Positions 31,076-41,096 of a stretch of 64,000 nt of DNA are shown here, piece by piece. Under the pieces are notes generated by a model. The model made no database searches. It was given only the letters and a program-made list of their open reading frames with translations, and was not told the DNA's origin. Position numbers and translations under genes: made by a program. Origin of the DNA: Bombyx mori (taxonomy: Eukaryota; Arthropoda; Insecta; Lepidoptera; Bombycidae); assembly GCF_030269925.1 (NCBI RefSeq), contig NC_085123.1:4712001-4776000 (forward strand), given 5' to 3'. How positions within the stretch are numbered: the stretch's first letter is position 1; each line of letters opens with the position of its first letter.

Positions 31076-32314
31076 AGATTTCTGAAATCTATAGTAATTA
31101 CCACGAATGTAAAATTTTTTACGTCTAACCTCACTTAATTTTGTTACTAGTCAGCAGAAGTAGTGTAGGCATAGGGTTCGGTTCTGTCTAAACTATTATT
31201 CTGCTGACCTAGGTCAGGTCATTTAGTGTGTTTCTATCCACCTGGTTAAGAAAATTAGTGAGTAGTAATAGTTAGTAATAGTAAGACTGATTTATTAGCT
31301 TCCACTGCGCATAGCTGACTAATTGTACGTGAGTTGGACAGCTGTGCTGGCTGAGTTTATGACCTAGCACACAGCTGCTACAGTGGTCAGCTATTTTCAT
31401 ACTATTACTACAGATTTATGTTAATTCTGCTCATCATAGCAGTAGATTACCACATCTATTTAAGCATAGTTGTGTGTAACAATCTGAATGTTATTACAGT
31501 TTGGGTTTATAATTTATTATTAATTTGTGTATGATTGTAGCTCACTTCCTACTTATATTTTAGTATAATTGAGCTGCAACACATTTGTAATTGAATATAA
31601 CTGGAGTACTTGTTGAACTTGTAGTAGTAGATTGCTGGTTGGGCCCTGTTTGGAGACTAGCTTAGTTATAGTCCAGAGGCCAACGGTGTATCAGTGTCAT
31701 TTCAAAACTTATACCAGCAATTTGCTATTATATATATTTTTTGTTATTTGTTTTAATTTGTTCTAAATTTAAATTACTTGTTTGAATTTGTGGTAGTGGA
31801 TTGCTGACTGTGGGCCCTGTTTGGTGACTGGCTTTGGTATAGTCCTGAGGCCATCAGTGTTTGAAAATTAATTCACAAATTTTTATCAGCAATTTGCTAT
31901 CATATAATTAATTTTTAATTTTAATTTTGTTATTTGACTTACCCGTTGAACAGTGTGAATACTTTGTGATAGTAAATTGTTGATTGGGTCCTGCTTGGTG
32001 ACTAGCTTCTAGTTATAGTCTAGAGGCCAGGTGCGCTTGAGTTTAGTTGCAACTCAAAACCTGGTATCAGCAATTTTCTATCTTATAACTTTTAATTTTT
32101 AGTTTGTTCTTATTTGTTGGGGTGTCCTTGGTACAGTGGTGAGGTCTAGGTTACCTAAATACTTAGGAGTAGGAATATTTGGTGGGCTCACTCGTACACT
32201 CCTTTAAATAATTTTTATTTTGATTTTTTTTTGATTTTTTTTGAATTTTTTTTGATTTTATTTTGAATTTTTTTTTGAATTTTTTTTTTGTTCTGGTTGT
32301 AAACTGCAAGTAAC
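31076..32314 (+). promoter_or_regulatory. Bel/Pao 1 leader with a triplicated hairpin unit
   Basis: 1.2 kb without ORFs. A large inverted repeat spans 31262..31411 (GTAGTAATAGT pairs with ACTATTACTAC; inside it AGCTTCCACTG faces CAGTGGTCAGCT). Three diverged units follow at about 31621..31732, 31789..31908 and 31967..32084. Each is closed by ATTGCTGGT/ACCAGCAAT or its variant and contains a shared GGGCCCTGTTTGG-like core and a GAGGCC block. The last 80 bp before gag are T-rich (TTTTTTTTGA repeats). A packaging or translation role is only an inference. Confidence 0.7.
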
Positions 32315-33979
32315 ATGTCGGTGTCCTACATTCGCGGGAAGGTGACTAGTGAGCTCCGATGGTTCGCATCAGCTCATGCTTTGGTTGACAGAACAGATAG
32401 GGATGCGGCATTGCTCGATAGGGCGTCTCAGGTGCACGAACGGTTGGAGGTAGTGTACGATCGGTTGTCTGACCTCGTTGCTTTGGGGTCCGAAGTGGAG
32501 AAGGAGGTGATCCATGCCATCGGTCTTGACGTGGACCAGTGTCAGGAGTACGCTGATGCCATTCTGCAACGGGTGGCCGATATTAAGAAGCAGTCGTCTT
32601 CCGGTGGTAATGGAGGTTCGGGAACTTCGTCAGGCGTCATATCACGCCTCCCTTCCATCGACCTGCCGATCTTCCACGGTGATCTGAACGAGTGGGTCGG
32701 CTTTATAAATTTGTTTGACAGCCTGGTCCATGGTCGGTCGGACTTGACTGCCTCGTATAAGATGGCTCAGCTTCGGGGTGCTCTGCGAGGTGAACCTGGT
32801 GAATTGGTGGCACACTTGCCTATCACCAACGACAATTATGCGGTCGCACGCCAGATCCTGTTCGACCGATATCAAAATCAACGACGGTTGGTGGACGCTC
32901 AGCTGGCCAGGCTGTTTGCGATACCCAAACTTTCTCGGGCTTCCGATATCAGAGCCGAGGTACTGAATCCAGTTACGGTGGCCACTAAGGCCTTGGGCAA
33001 TTTGGGTCTACCAGTAGACCAATGGTCATATCTGCTCTTTTATATTGTTGCAGGTAGGCTGCCGGTTGAGGTGCTCACTCGATTCGAGCAGCAGGACAAC
33101 GCAGGTAGGGACGAACTGCCTACCCTGGCCAGTCTGCTGGCGTTTTTAGAAGCCGAAAGTCGCAGACACGAGATTATGCCACCGCCCTCCTCCTCTGGGT
33201 CGCGTGTGCCGGCTTCCGGCCACGCCGTTTCGGTTGCTCAGAGGGGAGGGGGAGGGGATAAGAGGGGGCCGTCTCAACGACTGACTGCGCTCATGGCAGC
33301 GGTGGGAGGCCCACGGTGTGCCTTCTGTCATGAGAGCGGGCACGACGTAGCCGCCTGTCCGAGGTTCCGGTCGACGCGCATCAGGGGTAGACGCAACATC
33401 GTTGCCCAGCGGCGATGGTGCTTTTTTTGTTTTGGGCCGCACACGGCGAGTGTCTGTCCACAGCCACAATTGTGCCCTAATTGCGACGGTCGGCACCATG
33501 CCCTCCTGTGTCTGGAGTCTGCCGCCACTCCGAGGTCATCCGGACGCAGTCATCTAGCCTCGCCGACCGGTGAGCGCACCGGTCGTAGCCCTCGCCAATT
33601 CGGCGGCGTGGACCCTCGGGAAGATGTTTCGCAGGGAGGCGCCGGGTTAGGTACTGCGGGCGGGTGCCAGCGGATGCCCACTAGCTACGCCGGGGTGGCC
33701 ACGTTGTCCCCCCGTGCGGGGCCGTGTTCGCCTGCTGGATCGAGTAGCCCTGCTCACTCGTCTCCCCTTCCCTCAGAAGTACGGTTTTCCCCTCCGCTGA
33801 GGGAGCGGCCGACGCTGGAGCGACTCCCTCCAGTGTTTGGCCCGTTTGGCCATCGTACACGGAGGTATATGAGGCGGGACGGGAAACGAGGGCCTTATGT
33901 GGGAGCGTGGGATCCGCTGGCACGCTACGACCTTCCGTCGCGCGCCGACCGGGATAGCGGGGACCCGGGCCCCCGCTAG
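32315..33979 (+). CDS. gag: Bel/Pao 1 gag
   Basis: 554 residues forming the structural polyprotein. The N-terminal coiled region (residues 1-95) precedes the conserved capsid block LPSIDLPIFHGDLNEWVGF (about 110-128) and LFDRYQNQRRLVDAQLARLF. Zinc knuckles follow at about 336-392: CAFCHESGHDVAACP, CFFCFGPHTASVCP and CPNCDGRHHALLC. The C-terminal third is Pro/Arg/Gly-rich linker. The ORF ends in TAG at 33977..33979; the same frame then continues open into pol. The start is the first ATG after the T-rich leader. Confidence 0.92.
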   Translation: MSVSYIRGKVTSELRWFASAHALVDRTDRDAALLDRASQVHERLEVVYDRLSDLVALGSEVEKEVIHAIGLDVDQCQEYADAILQRVADIKKQSSSGGNGGSGTSSGVISRLPSIDLPIFHGDLNEWVGFINLFDSLVHGRSDLTASYKMAQLRGALRGEPGELVAHLPITNDNYAVARQILFDRYQNQRRLVDAQLARLFAIPKLSRASDIRAEVLNPVTVATKALGNLGLPVDQWSYLLFYIVAGRLPVEVLTRFEQQDNAGRDELPTLASLLAFLEAESRRHEIMPPPSSSGSRVPASGHAVSVAQRGGGGDKRGPSQRLTALMAAVGGPRCAFCHESGHDVAACPRFRSTRIRGRRNIVAQRRWCFFCFGPHTASVCPQPQLCPNCDGRHHALLCLESAATPRSSGRSHLASPTGERTGRSPRQFGGVDPREDVSQGGAGLGTAGGCQRMPTSYAGVATLSPRAGPCSPAGSSSPAHSSPLPSEVRFSPPLRERPTLERLPPVFGPFGHRTRRYMRRDGKRGPYVGAWDPLARYDLPSRADRDSGDPGPR

Positions 33980-36900
33980 GAAATTGCCGCTCACTGCAGT
34001 GTTGCCCCAGCCCCAGAAGCTGTTTTACTTCCTACCGCTTCTGTTCGGGTGTTGGATTCGGATGGCAACACTGTGTTTGCTCGAGCTCTGTTGGATTCCG
34101 GCGCACAGGGCAGTATTATGTCGAGCAACCTTGCAGTACGGTTGGGCAATCCTATTTACAAGTCTTCTTATTCTATTCGTGGAGTGGGCAATGTTAGAAT
34201 TTCGGACGTGATCGGTCACACTTCATTTATTTTCTCATCGAATCCCAACCCTCGCTTACAGTTTAGAGTCTCAGCTTTGGTGATGCCTGAGGTGATAGGT
34301 CGTCACCCTCCGGTGAAGGTAAACAGTTACATACGGTCATTGACTTCAGACTTACGGCTAGCGGACCCCAAGTTTGACACCCCGGGGCCAGTAGACGTAC
34401 TACTTGGGGCGGATGTACTAGGGAAGCTGCTCCTGACTGGGAAGCGCGTTCTTCATGTGGAGGGTTTGGTTGCAATGGACACAAAATTAGGGCATGTATT
34501 GTTGGGTCCTGCGTTCCGGCCGGTCGCTGTGAGGAAATCGGACAATTTTCTGGTCGGGTCTACGCTTTCGGAAGTAGTCCTACGGTTTTGGGAACTAGAA
34601 GAACCTCCTACAGCTTATCGAGTTAACCCGGATGAGGAGGAATGTGAGCTGTTTTACCAGAATAATACGGGTCGTCTCTATTCGGGCCGGTTCTTGTTAA
34701 GACTTCCTTTTCGGGCGAATCGCCCACTGCTAGGCAGTTCGAGGAAGGCAGCAGAGACTAGACTTTTGTCAATGGAGAGACGCATGAGGCGCGACGCGGT
34801 GTTCCGGCAGAAATATGTAGAGTTTATGCGGGAGTATGAATCTTTAGGTCACATGTCGGTTTCCAAGGTAGATTGGAGTGCTACGGAGCACTGTTTCCTG
34901 CCTCATCATGCGGTTTTGAAAACTCCTAACGGTAAAATTAGGGTCGTGTTTGACGGTTCGGTCACGACCTCCTCCGGCGTCTCGTTAAATCAGTGTCTCC
35001 ATTCGGGTCCAAAGCTGAACCGGGACATTTCAGACATACTGACAAGCTTCCGCAGGCACCAGATCGTTTTCGTGGCAGACATCCGTATGATGTTCAGGCA
35101 AACGGTGATTCATCCGGAGGATAGGCGGTATCAACTCATTCTCTGGCGTGAAAGCTCAGATGAGCCCATAAAAATTTATGAACTGAACACGAACACTTAC
35201 GGGTTGCGGTCGAGTCCATATTTGGCGGTTCGTTCTTTGCGGGAGCTGGCAGTGAGGGAACGGTTGCACTACCCTCGTGCTGCGGACATTTTGGAACGGG
35301 ACCTATATGTCGATGACGTATGTACGGGCGCCGACAGTGTCGAAGAGGCCTTATCACGCAAGGATGAACTGATCCGCCTTTTGAGCACGGGCGGGTACGA
35401 GTTGAGAAAATGGCTGTCAAACTGTCCTGAGTTGTTGACTGGTTTGCCTACGGAGTTTCAACAGGATCCCCATCTTTTCGAGAATGTCGATAACCCTAAC
35501 ATGCTGTCGGTCCTAGGGATTCAATATCGTCCGATTCAAGACGAATTTACCTATCGGGTGGAGTTGGAAAATCCAAAGGTATGGTCTAAGCGAACGGTGC
35601 TTTCCACAATTGCTCGAACCTTCGATCCAAACGGTTGGATCGCTCCTGTCACTTTTCTCTTAAAGTGCTTCATGCAGCGACTGTGGTCTGCTAACCTGTC
35701 ATGGGACGAGGGGATTGCTGGTGACCTATTGAAGGATTGGTTGAACTTTTTCTCGTCTCTTCCTGATATTAACCACGTGTCAATACCTCGGAAGCTGGTT
35801 CCTGCGGGCAAATACAAGGCGTCTCTCCACGGGTTTTCGGATGCCTCGGAACGTGGATTCGCAGCTGCGGTATACTTGCGAACGGTTTCTTCAACTGGAA
35901 GGGTTGATATACGGTTGGTGTTAGCGAAGAGTAAGGTCGCTCCGCTTCGGACACGCATGACGATTCCGAAGCTCGAGTTGTCTGGTGCCGCTCTGTTGAC
36001 TAGGTTGTTAAACCATACAGCTACTAGTTTACGGTCGGTTATTGATTTAGAAAACACTGTCTATGCTTGGACAGACAGCCAGATAGTGTTATGCTGGTTG
36101 AAGGCTTCGGTTCATACACTTGAAGTTTTCGTGGCCAACCGTGTCTCCCAGATTCAAGGTTCTGAGGTCCCTCTAACATGGAGACACGTGCCTGGTGAGC
36201 TCAATCCGGCGGACTGCGCTTCTCGGGGATGCTTAGCATCGGAAATAGTTGATCATCAGTTATGGTGGGGTCCCCAGTGGCTCACCATGAAGGCTTCTCA
36301 GTGGCCTCCCTCTCGCACAGGAGTTCCTCCAGGTCTCGTGGCTGCACCGGCGCAGTTCGAGGATCGAGGAGTGATTCAGGGGTTGGATTTGGATCTGCTC
36401 ATCAACCGTTATAGCTCCTTGGACAAGCTGGTTAAGGTTACCGCCTGGATTTTGAGGTTTATTCGGAATTGTCGTTTGTCGGTGTCTCAACGCAATATGA
36501 CACCTGTTGTGTGTCCCATCGAGCGGAAGAAGGCACTGCTGAAATTAATTGAAGTTGTGCAAGCCACCAGCTTTCATTCAGAATTGAAGGCGCTAAGGAC
36601 TGAGCGCCCTAAGCTTCGTGGAGCTATCGCTCGTCTTAGCCCCTTTGTAGACGGCCAGGGGTTGATTCGAGTGGGAGGTAGATTAAGTAACTCCAATTTA
36701 CCTTATTCGGCGCGCCATCCTCTTTTACTTCCCAAGAAGAGCCAGTTAGTTGACCTGTTGGTGATGGATCGCCACATCGCAAATTCGCATTCCGGTTGCA
36801 ATGCGCTGCTGGCATCCCTCCAGAGGGAGTTTTGGATTCTGTCAGGGCGTCGTACGGTTCGGAGCGTCCTTTTCCGGTGTTTACCCTGTTATCGGCTTAA

Positions 36901-37873
36901 GGCGTCTACGATGCAGCCTCAGATGGGAGATCTGCCTCCAGACAGAGTGAAGAAGATGAGGCCGTTTTCTGGAGTTGGTACGGACTTCGCTGGGCCCTTC
37001 ATGATCAAGGCTTCACGTTTGCGGAATGTTAGGTTAATTAAGGCTTATCTGTGCGTCTTTGTCTGTCTTTCAACCAAAGCTGTACATCTTGAAGTTGTTG
37101 CCGACCTTACAACTGAAGCCTTTATTGCGAGCTTGGATAGATTTGTGTCCCGTCGAGGTTTACCCGAATTGATACGCTCCGATAACGGAACGAATTTTGT
37201 AGGTGCGGACCGTTACTTGCGGGATGTAGTAAATTTCTTGAACAATAACCAGGTGGATATTGAAACGGCCCTCTCTCGTCGCGGTATTCGGTGGACCTTC
37301 AGTCCTCCAGGATGCCCCCACTGGGGTGGAATTTTCGAGGCAGTAGTAAAATCGGCTAAGACTCACTTGATGCGCGTGATAGGGCAAACCTCGCTCACCT
37401 TTGAGGAGTTAACTACGGTATTTTGTAAAATTGAAGCGGTACTTAATTCACGGCCGTTGTGCCCGCTCAGTTCAGACCCGAATGACTTGGAGTCGTTAAC
37501 TCCAGGCCATTTCTTGATAGGACAGCCACTCAATGCGTTGCCGGAGTATCCCCTCTCGGATATCAAGCCTGGACGGTTGAGGCGATACCAGATGTTGCAG
37601 CAGATGTCCCAAGATTTTTGGAAACGTTGGTCCCTTGAGTATTTACATCTGCTCCAGCAGCGCTTTAAGTGGACGGATAGAACCAGTCCCCCTCACGTCG
37701 GTGACCTTGTGTTGGTTAAGGATGCTAACCTGCCGCCACTGCGTTGGCGTAGGGGGCGCATTGTTAATCTGTTTCCCGGTAAGGATGGGACCCCTCGGTC
37801 TGCAGAGGTTCTGGTCGGGGACTCGGTTCTCAAACGAGCGGTCACAACGTTGTCCCGGCTGCCAGTTGATTAG
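33980..37873 (+). CDS. pol: Bel/Pao 1 pol (protease, RT, RNase H, integrase)
   Basis: Open in the gag frame from immediately after the gag TAG; the first in-frame ATG is at 34049, after the start of the conserved region before the protease. Counting from that ATG: protease ALLDSGAQGS (residues 13-22), reverse transcriptase VADIRMMF (about 342) and YVDD (about 420-423), RNase H HGFSDASERGFAAAVY (about 595-610), integrase zinc region HIANSH to CLPCY, and DDE residues in GTDFAGPF (about 978), RSDNGTNF (about 1045) and HWGGIFEAVVK (about 1097). No other stop or frameshift occurs. All catalytic residues are present. Confidence 0.93.
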   Translation, partial: EIAAHCSVAPAPEAVLLPTASVRVLDSDGNTVFARALLDSGAQGSIMSSNLAVRLGNPIYKSSYSIRGVGNVRISDVIGHTSFIFSSNPNPRLQFRVSALVMPEVIGRHPPVKVNSYIRSLTSDLRLADPKFDTPGPVDVLLGADVLGKLLLTGKRVLHVEGLVAMDTKLGHVLLGPAFRPVAVRKSDNFLVGSTLSEVVLRFWELEEPPTAYRVNPDEEECELFYQNNTGRLYSGRFLLRLPFRANRPLLGSSRKAAETRLLSMERRMRRDAVFRQKYVEFMREYESLGHMSVSKVDWSATEHCFLPHHAVLKTPNGKIRVVFDGSVTTSSGVSLNQCLHSGPKLNRDISDILTSFRRHQIVFVADIRMMFRQTVIHPEDRRYQLILWRESSDEPIKIYELNTNTYGLRSSPYLAVRSLRELAVRERLHYPRAADILERDLYVDDVCTGADSVEEALSRKDELIRLLSTGGYELRKWLSNCPELLTGLPTEFQQDPHLFENVDNPNMLSVLGIQYRPIQDEFTYRVELENPKVWSKRTVLSTIARTFDPNGWIAPVTFLLKCFMQRLWSANLSWDEGIAGDLLKDWLNFFSSLPDINHVSIPRKLVPAGKYKASLHGFSDASERGFAAAVYLRTVSSTGRVDIRLVLAKSKVAPLRTRMTIPKLELSGAALLTRLLNHTATSLRSVIDLENTVYAWTDSQIVLCWLKASVHTLEVFVANRVSQIQGSEVPLTWRHVPGELNPADCASRGCLASEIVDHQLWWGPQWLTMKASQWPPSRTGVPPGLVAAPAQFEDRGVIQGLDLDLLINRYSSLDKLVKVTAWILRFIRNCRLSVSQRNMTPVVCPIERKKALLKLIEVVQATSFHSELKALRTERPKLRGAIARLSPFVDGQGLIRVGGRLSNSNLPYSARHPLLLPKKSQLVDLLVMDRHIANSHSGCNALLASLQREFWILSGRRTVRSVLFRCLPCYRLKASTMQPQMGDLPPDRVKKMRPFSGVGTDFAGPFMIKASRLRNVRLIKAYLCVFVCLSTKAVHLEVVADLTTEAFIASLDRFVSRRGLPELIRSDNGTNFVGADRYLRDVVNFLNNNQVDIETALSRRGIRWTFSPPGCPHWGGIFEAVVKSAKTHLMRVIGQTSLTFEELTTVFCKIEAVLNSRPLCPLSSDPNDLESLTPGHFLIGQPLNALPEYPLSDIKPGRLRRYQMLQQMSQDFWKRWSLEYLHLLQQRFKWTDRTSPPHVGDLVLVKDANLPPLRWRRGRIVNLFPGKDGTPRSAEVLVGDSVLKRAVTTLSRLPVD

Positions 37874-37905
37874 GGACAGGTAGGGGACCTGTCCGGGCGG
37901 GTGAC

Positions 37906-38271
37906 TGTTCGAAACCAATCCGTTAGTTTTTGAATTTTTACCACGGCAACACGGGTCGCGATTTGACGGTGCCGTCGCGATTTGACATCTGTCTCTTTGT
38001 CTTGCTTCTCGAACGGGACGGTACCTGTATATTGACGGTCTACGCTAAAGTTGTGTATCATCGCTAATCCTTATCCATTCCTGCCCCATACCCTTCTCCC
38101 TAAGTGATACGGCGTGAGAAGACGAAGGCATCGGTTCCGGTGAGTGATTGCATGATATTTTGTTAAAATAGTACATACGGCGCCGCGAATCGCGGCACAT
38201 GTTCGACTCGCACCTCGTGCTGGTTTCCGTAGCCCTAGGCTGCCACGAGGTCGCTGGGTTCGAATCGAACA
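37906..38271 (+). repeat. Bel/Pao 1 3' LTR
   Basis: Copy of the 5' LTR, preceded by a purine-rich stretch GGACAGGTAGGGGA and GGGCGGGTGAC that could serve as polypurine tract. Confidence 0.95.
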
Positions 38272-38510
38272 TAACATATTAATGAGTTCTGAATTCATTA
38301 ATTATCCGATAATCAACTAATGAAATATATGGTTATTCGTTAATTTATATATTCTCGGTATATAAAACTTATATTATCCACGCCACTAATTTATTGTTAC
38401 GAGTTTAAATGTTTATTGAAAAAGTTAATGCATTTTTTTTTATGCTACATTGACGCTTTATGTTTTTAGAAAAGTGCTAACAGTGTTCTATCTAGGACAC
38501 TATTTTATTT

Positions 38511-38655
38511 TTATTTTTTCCTAAATAAGCTGAGAGCCTTGAGAGGCTATATCAGCGTAGCCTTAACTAGTAGGTGAGCTCACGGGGCTCTAACCTGATG
38601 ACGTTGCTAACACGAACCCTAGCAAGAGCCGCCGATGAATCTATCCAGTGATAGT
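38511..38655 (-). repeat. Jockey-family 3'-UTR fragment
   Basis: GAGAGCCTTGAGAGGCTATAT, GGTGAGCTCACGGGGCTC and CCCTAGCAAGAGC match the jockey tail. Confidence 0.78.
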
Positions 38656-39545
38656 ATGAATTCTAGATCGGATCTAACTTTTAATAATGTTTACCCATGT
38701 TTAATTACGATTCTGACGATGAAAATAAGAGAACATATTATTGTGCAGAAATCAAAACCGGCAGAATTGTTTTATTATCGTTATTATTGACTGTGACCCC
38801 GCCCGGGTACCATTCAGCCTATTCCAATATAATCTTGTGATTATTTAATTAATAAAGAACAAATATTATATAAACAATTAAGGCTTCGACCTCAAGTTTT
38901 AAAATTTGTGGCCGAACTATATATATAGATATATATACAACAAGCTGTGTGTATGTGTGTGTGTAGGCTGTGAGCTCGTCCACCGATCTAAGCAATAAAA
39001 ATAATAATTAAAAAAACCTACAAATTATTTACAACATTTCTGGGCTCCATCATTAGTCAAGCCCTAGAGTAAATCTTGAATTTTGAATAATAAATCTGTA
39101 ATACATAAATGAAATGATATATTTAGTAACGAATACACTAATGTTTACAAATACATAATATAGTTATTATAATCGAAATTAAAATAATGCTGTTTTCGTG
39201 TCATCGAAGTTTTATGGCGCACTTTATGATTTCTGGTATGGAGACATTAAAACAACATTAACATTTTAACGACTTTTTAATATACGTGTTTTAAAATTAT
39301 TCACTATATTATATCAATACCACGAGTCCCGGTAATGATAAGGGTTTAAATGAGTTTAATTTTTTTTTTTTTTAAATTTCAGGCGTGTCTAAATGCTTAT
39401 GCTAAAAGATACCTTAATACGTCATAGCAAAAGTATTAATAAAATTAATGAAATGGTGTCAAGTTTATATTTTACAGTATGACAGCAACTATTGGAATTT
39501 GGCAGTATTTCAATAAAACTCTAATCTAAAACTCTAATACATTTT
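38656..39545. other. AT-rich intergenic DNA with a Bm1 scrap
   Basis: A (GT)n tract at about 38945..38963 adjoins 35 bp of Bm1 3' end (GCTGTGAGCTCGTCCACC, 38966..39000, plus strand). A T-run occurs at 39360..39373. Nothing else recognised. Confidence 0.45.
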
Positions 39546-39593
39546 GAAGTCGTCGTAATAAGACGTCCGGTGCATTCGTGTCTAGCGATGCAC
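39546..39593 (+). repeat. Bm1: Bm1 SINE head fragment
   Basis: The first 48 bp of Bm1 (GTCCGGTGCATTCGTGTCTAG), directly followed by a full Bm1 in the opposite orientation, so the two heads form a perfect-arm inverted repeat. Confidence 0.85.
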
Positions 39594-39596
39594 GAT

Positions 39597-40029
39597 GCTT
39601 AAATGGGTGGACGAGCTCACAGCCCACCTGGTGTTAAGTGGTTACTGGAGCCCATAGACATCTACAACGTAAATGCGCCACCCACCTCGAGATATAAGTT
39701 CTAAGGTCTCAGTATAGTTACAACGGCTGCCCCACCCTTCGAACCGAAACGCATTACTGCTTCACAGCGGAAATAGGCGGGGTGGTGGTACCTACCCGTG
39801 CGGACTCCCAAGAGGTCCTACCTCCAGTGATTACGCAAATTATAATTTTGCGGGTTTGATTTTTATTACACGATGTTATTCCTTCACCGTGGAAGTCAAT
39901 CGTGAACATTAAAATTTGTTGAGTACGTATTTCATTAGAAAAATTGGTACCCGCCTGCGGGATTCGAACACCGGTGCATCGCTACATACGAATGCACCGG
40001 ACGTCTTATCCTTTAGGCCACGACGACTT
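39597..40029 (-). repeat. Bm1: Bm1 SINE, full length
   Basis: Complete reverse copy with well-preserved A and B boxes (GGATTCGAACACC on the plus strand; GTCTTATCCTTTAGGCCACG). Among the least diverged Bm1 copies here. Confidence 0.95.
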
Positions 40030-40198
40030 AAAAAAAAAATAAAAAAATTATATTAGCTCTCAAGTCACATCAGTCTACATTCGCACAGATAACACACAAC
40101 AATTTGAATAATCTTTACCAAAATGTTTACAAATACTTCTATGATCTACTTTGTAAATTTATTTGTTCAACAGCAACTTTACAGTTCGTTTTTACCAT

Positions 40199-40500
40199 CG
40201 CACAGCCCGTCACCGGAGTCGAGTTCATCCATACTAACTAGAACCGCTGCGTTCATTCACAGTGCGCCTCCAGAGATCTTTTTTGCCACGCACCATCCGG
40301 CTTTGGAATGAGCTCCTTTCCACGGTGTTTCCCGAGCGCTATGACATGTTCTTCAAACGAAGCTTGTGGAGAGTATTAAGCGGTAGGCAGCGGCTTGGCT
40401 CTGCCCCTGGCATTGCTGTCGTCCATGGTCGACGGTAACCATTCACCATCAGGTGGTACTGTATGCTCATCTGCCTACAAGGCAATAAAAATATATATAT
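40199..40500 (+). mobile_element. 5'-truncated LINE with ORF2 C-terminus
   Basis: Encodes, with small breaks, a typical LINE C-terminus (TIRLWNELLSTVFPERYDM, FFKRSLWRVLSGRQRLG), then the GGTAGGCAGCGGCTTGG tail and a terminal (AT)n tract. It identifies the tails at 9578, 29520 and 40752 as LINE 3' ends. Confidence 0.82.
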
Positions 40501-40751
40501 AGATAATAATAATAATAATAAAGTTATCCAATTAGTCGCAAAAATAAAACTACATTAGGTTGAAGACGACTTAAGTCTTTTGGACTGAAACTTAGACGTT
40601 TGTAACGAAGGGACATAATCATAAGGCGACTAGTCCATTAGCGCATATTTACTTTATTCGACACAACTTGGCTGAGCACCAAATAATTACGGTACAGTAT
40701 TTGTTTTTTATTCATTCCAGTATGTGACCAATTTAAATCTTATGTTGTCAT

Positions 40752-40911
40752 GACATGTCCTTCTTCAAACGAGGCTTGTGGAGAGTATTAAGCGGTAGGC
40801 AGCGGCTTGGCTCTACCCCTGGCACTGCTGAAGTCCATGGGCAACGGTAACCACTCACCATCAGGTGGGCCGTATGCTCGTCTGCCTACAAGAGCAATAA
40901 AAAAAAGTTTT
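40752..40911 (+). repeat. 5'-truncated LINE, same family
   Basis: 160 bp starting in the last ORF2 codons (FFKRGLWRVLSGRQRLG) and ending in poly-A at 40902..40907. Target preference or local duplication may explain its closeness to the copy at 40199. Confidence 0.85.
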
Positions 40912-41008
40912 AGATTTTTAAATTAGTCAATGGTCATATAGTGCTCATAAGTTAGATTCAATTTGCTCTAAAACAACAAAGAAAAGTTTCAGCTAGCTGT
41001 CCGTTTTC

Positions 41009-41096
41009 GGCTTAACACCACCACTTGCACCACTTCTTGGCTAACACCACCACTTGCCCTACTTCTTGGCTAACACCACAACTTGCATCACTTCTT
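41009..41096. repeat. Three-unit tandem repeat, 29-30 bp
   Basis: GGCTAACACCACCACTTGC plus a CACTTCTT-type end repeated three times at 41009, 41039 and 41068 with a few substitutions. Confidence 0.88.

Larger units (their letters stand above)
30687..38271 (+). mobile_element. Bel/Pao LTR retrotransposon 1, nearly intact and young
   Basis: Two 366-bp LTRs (TGTTCGAAACC to GAATCGAACA) flanked by the 5-bp duplication TAACA (30682..30686 and 38272..38276). Inside are a primer-binding-like site, a 1.26-kb leader, gag, then pol in the order protease, reverse transcriptase, RNase H, integrase, the Bel/Pao order. One LTR difference was seen (GACGCGC in the left, GACTCGC in the right). It lies upstream of GMC gene B on the opposite strand. 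Confidence 0.95.

Noticed and set aside
33146..36490. Minus-strand ORFs across the Bel/Pao 1 gag and pol
   Set aside because: Antisense shadows of intact gag and pol frames.
41009..41096. CRISPR-like array
   Set aside because: Units are contiguous without spacers, there are only three, and the genome is eukaryotic.
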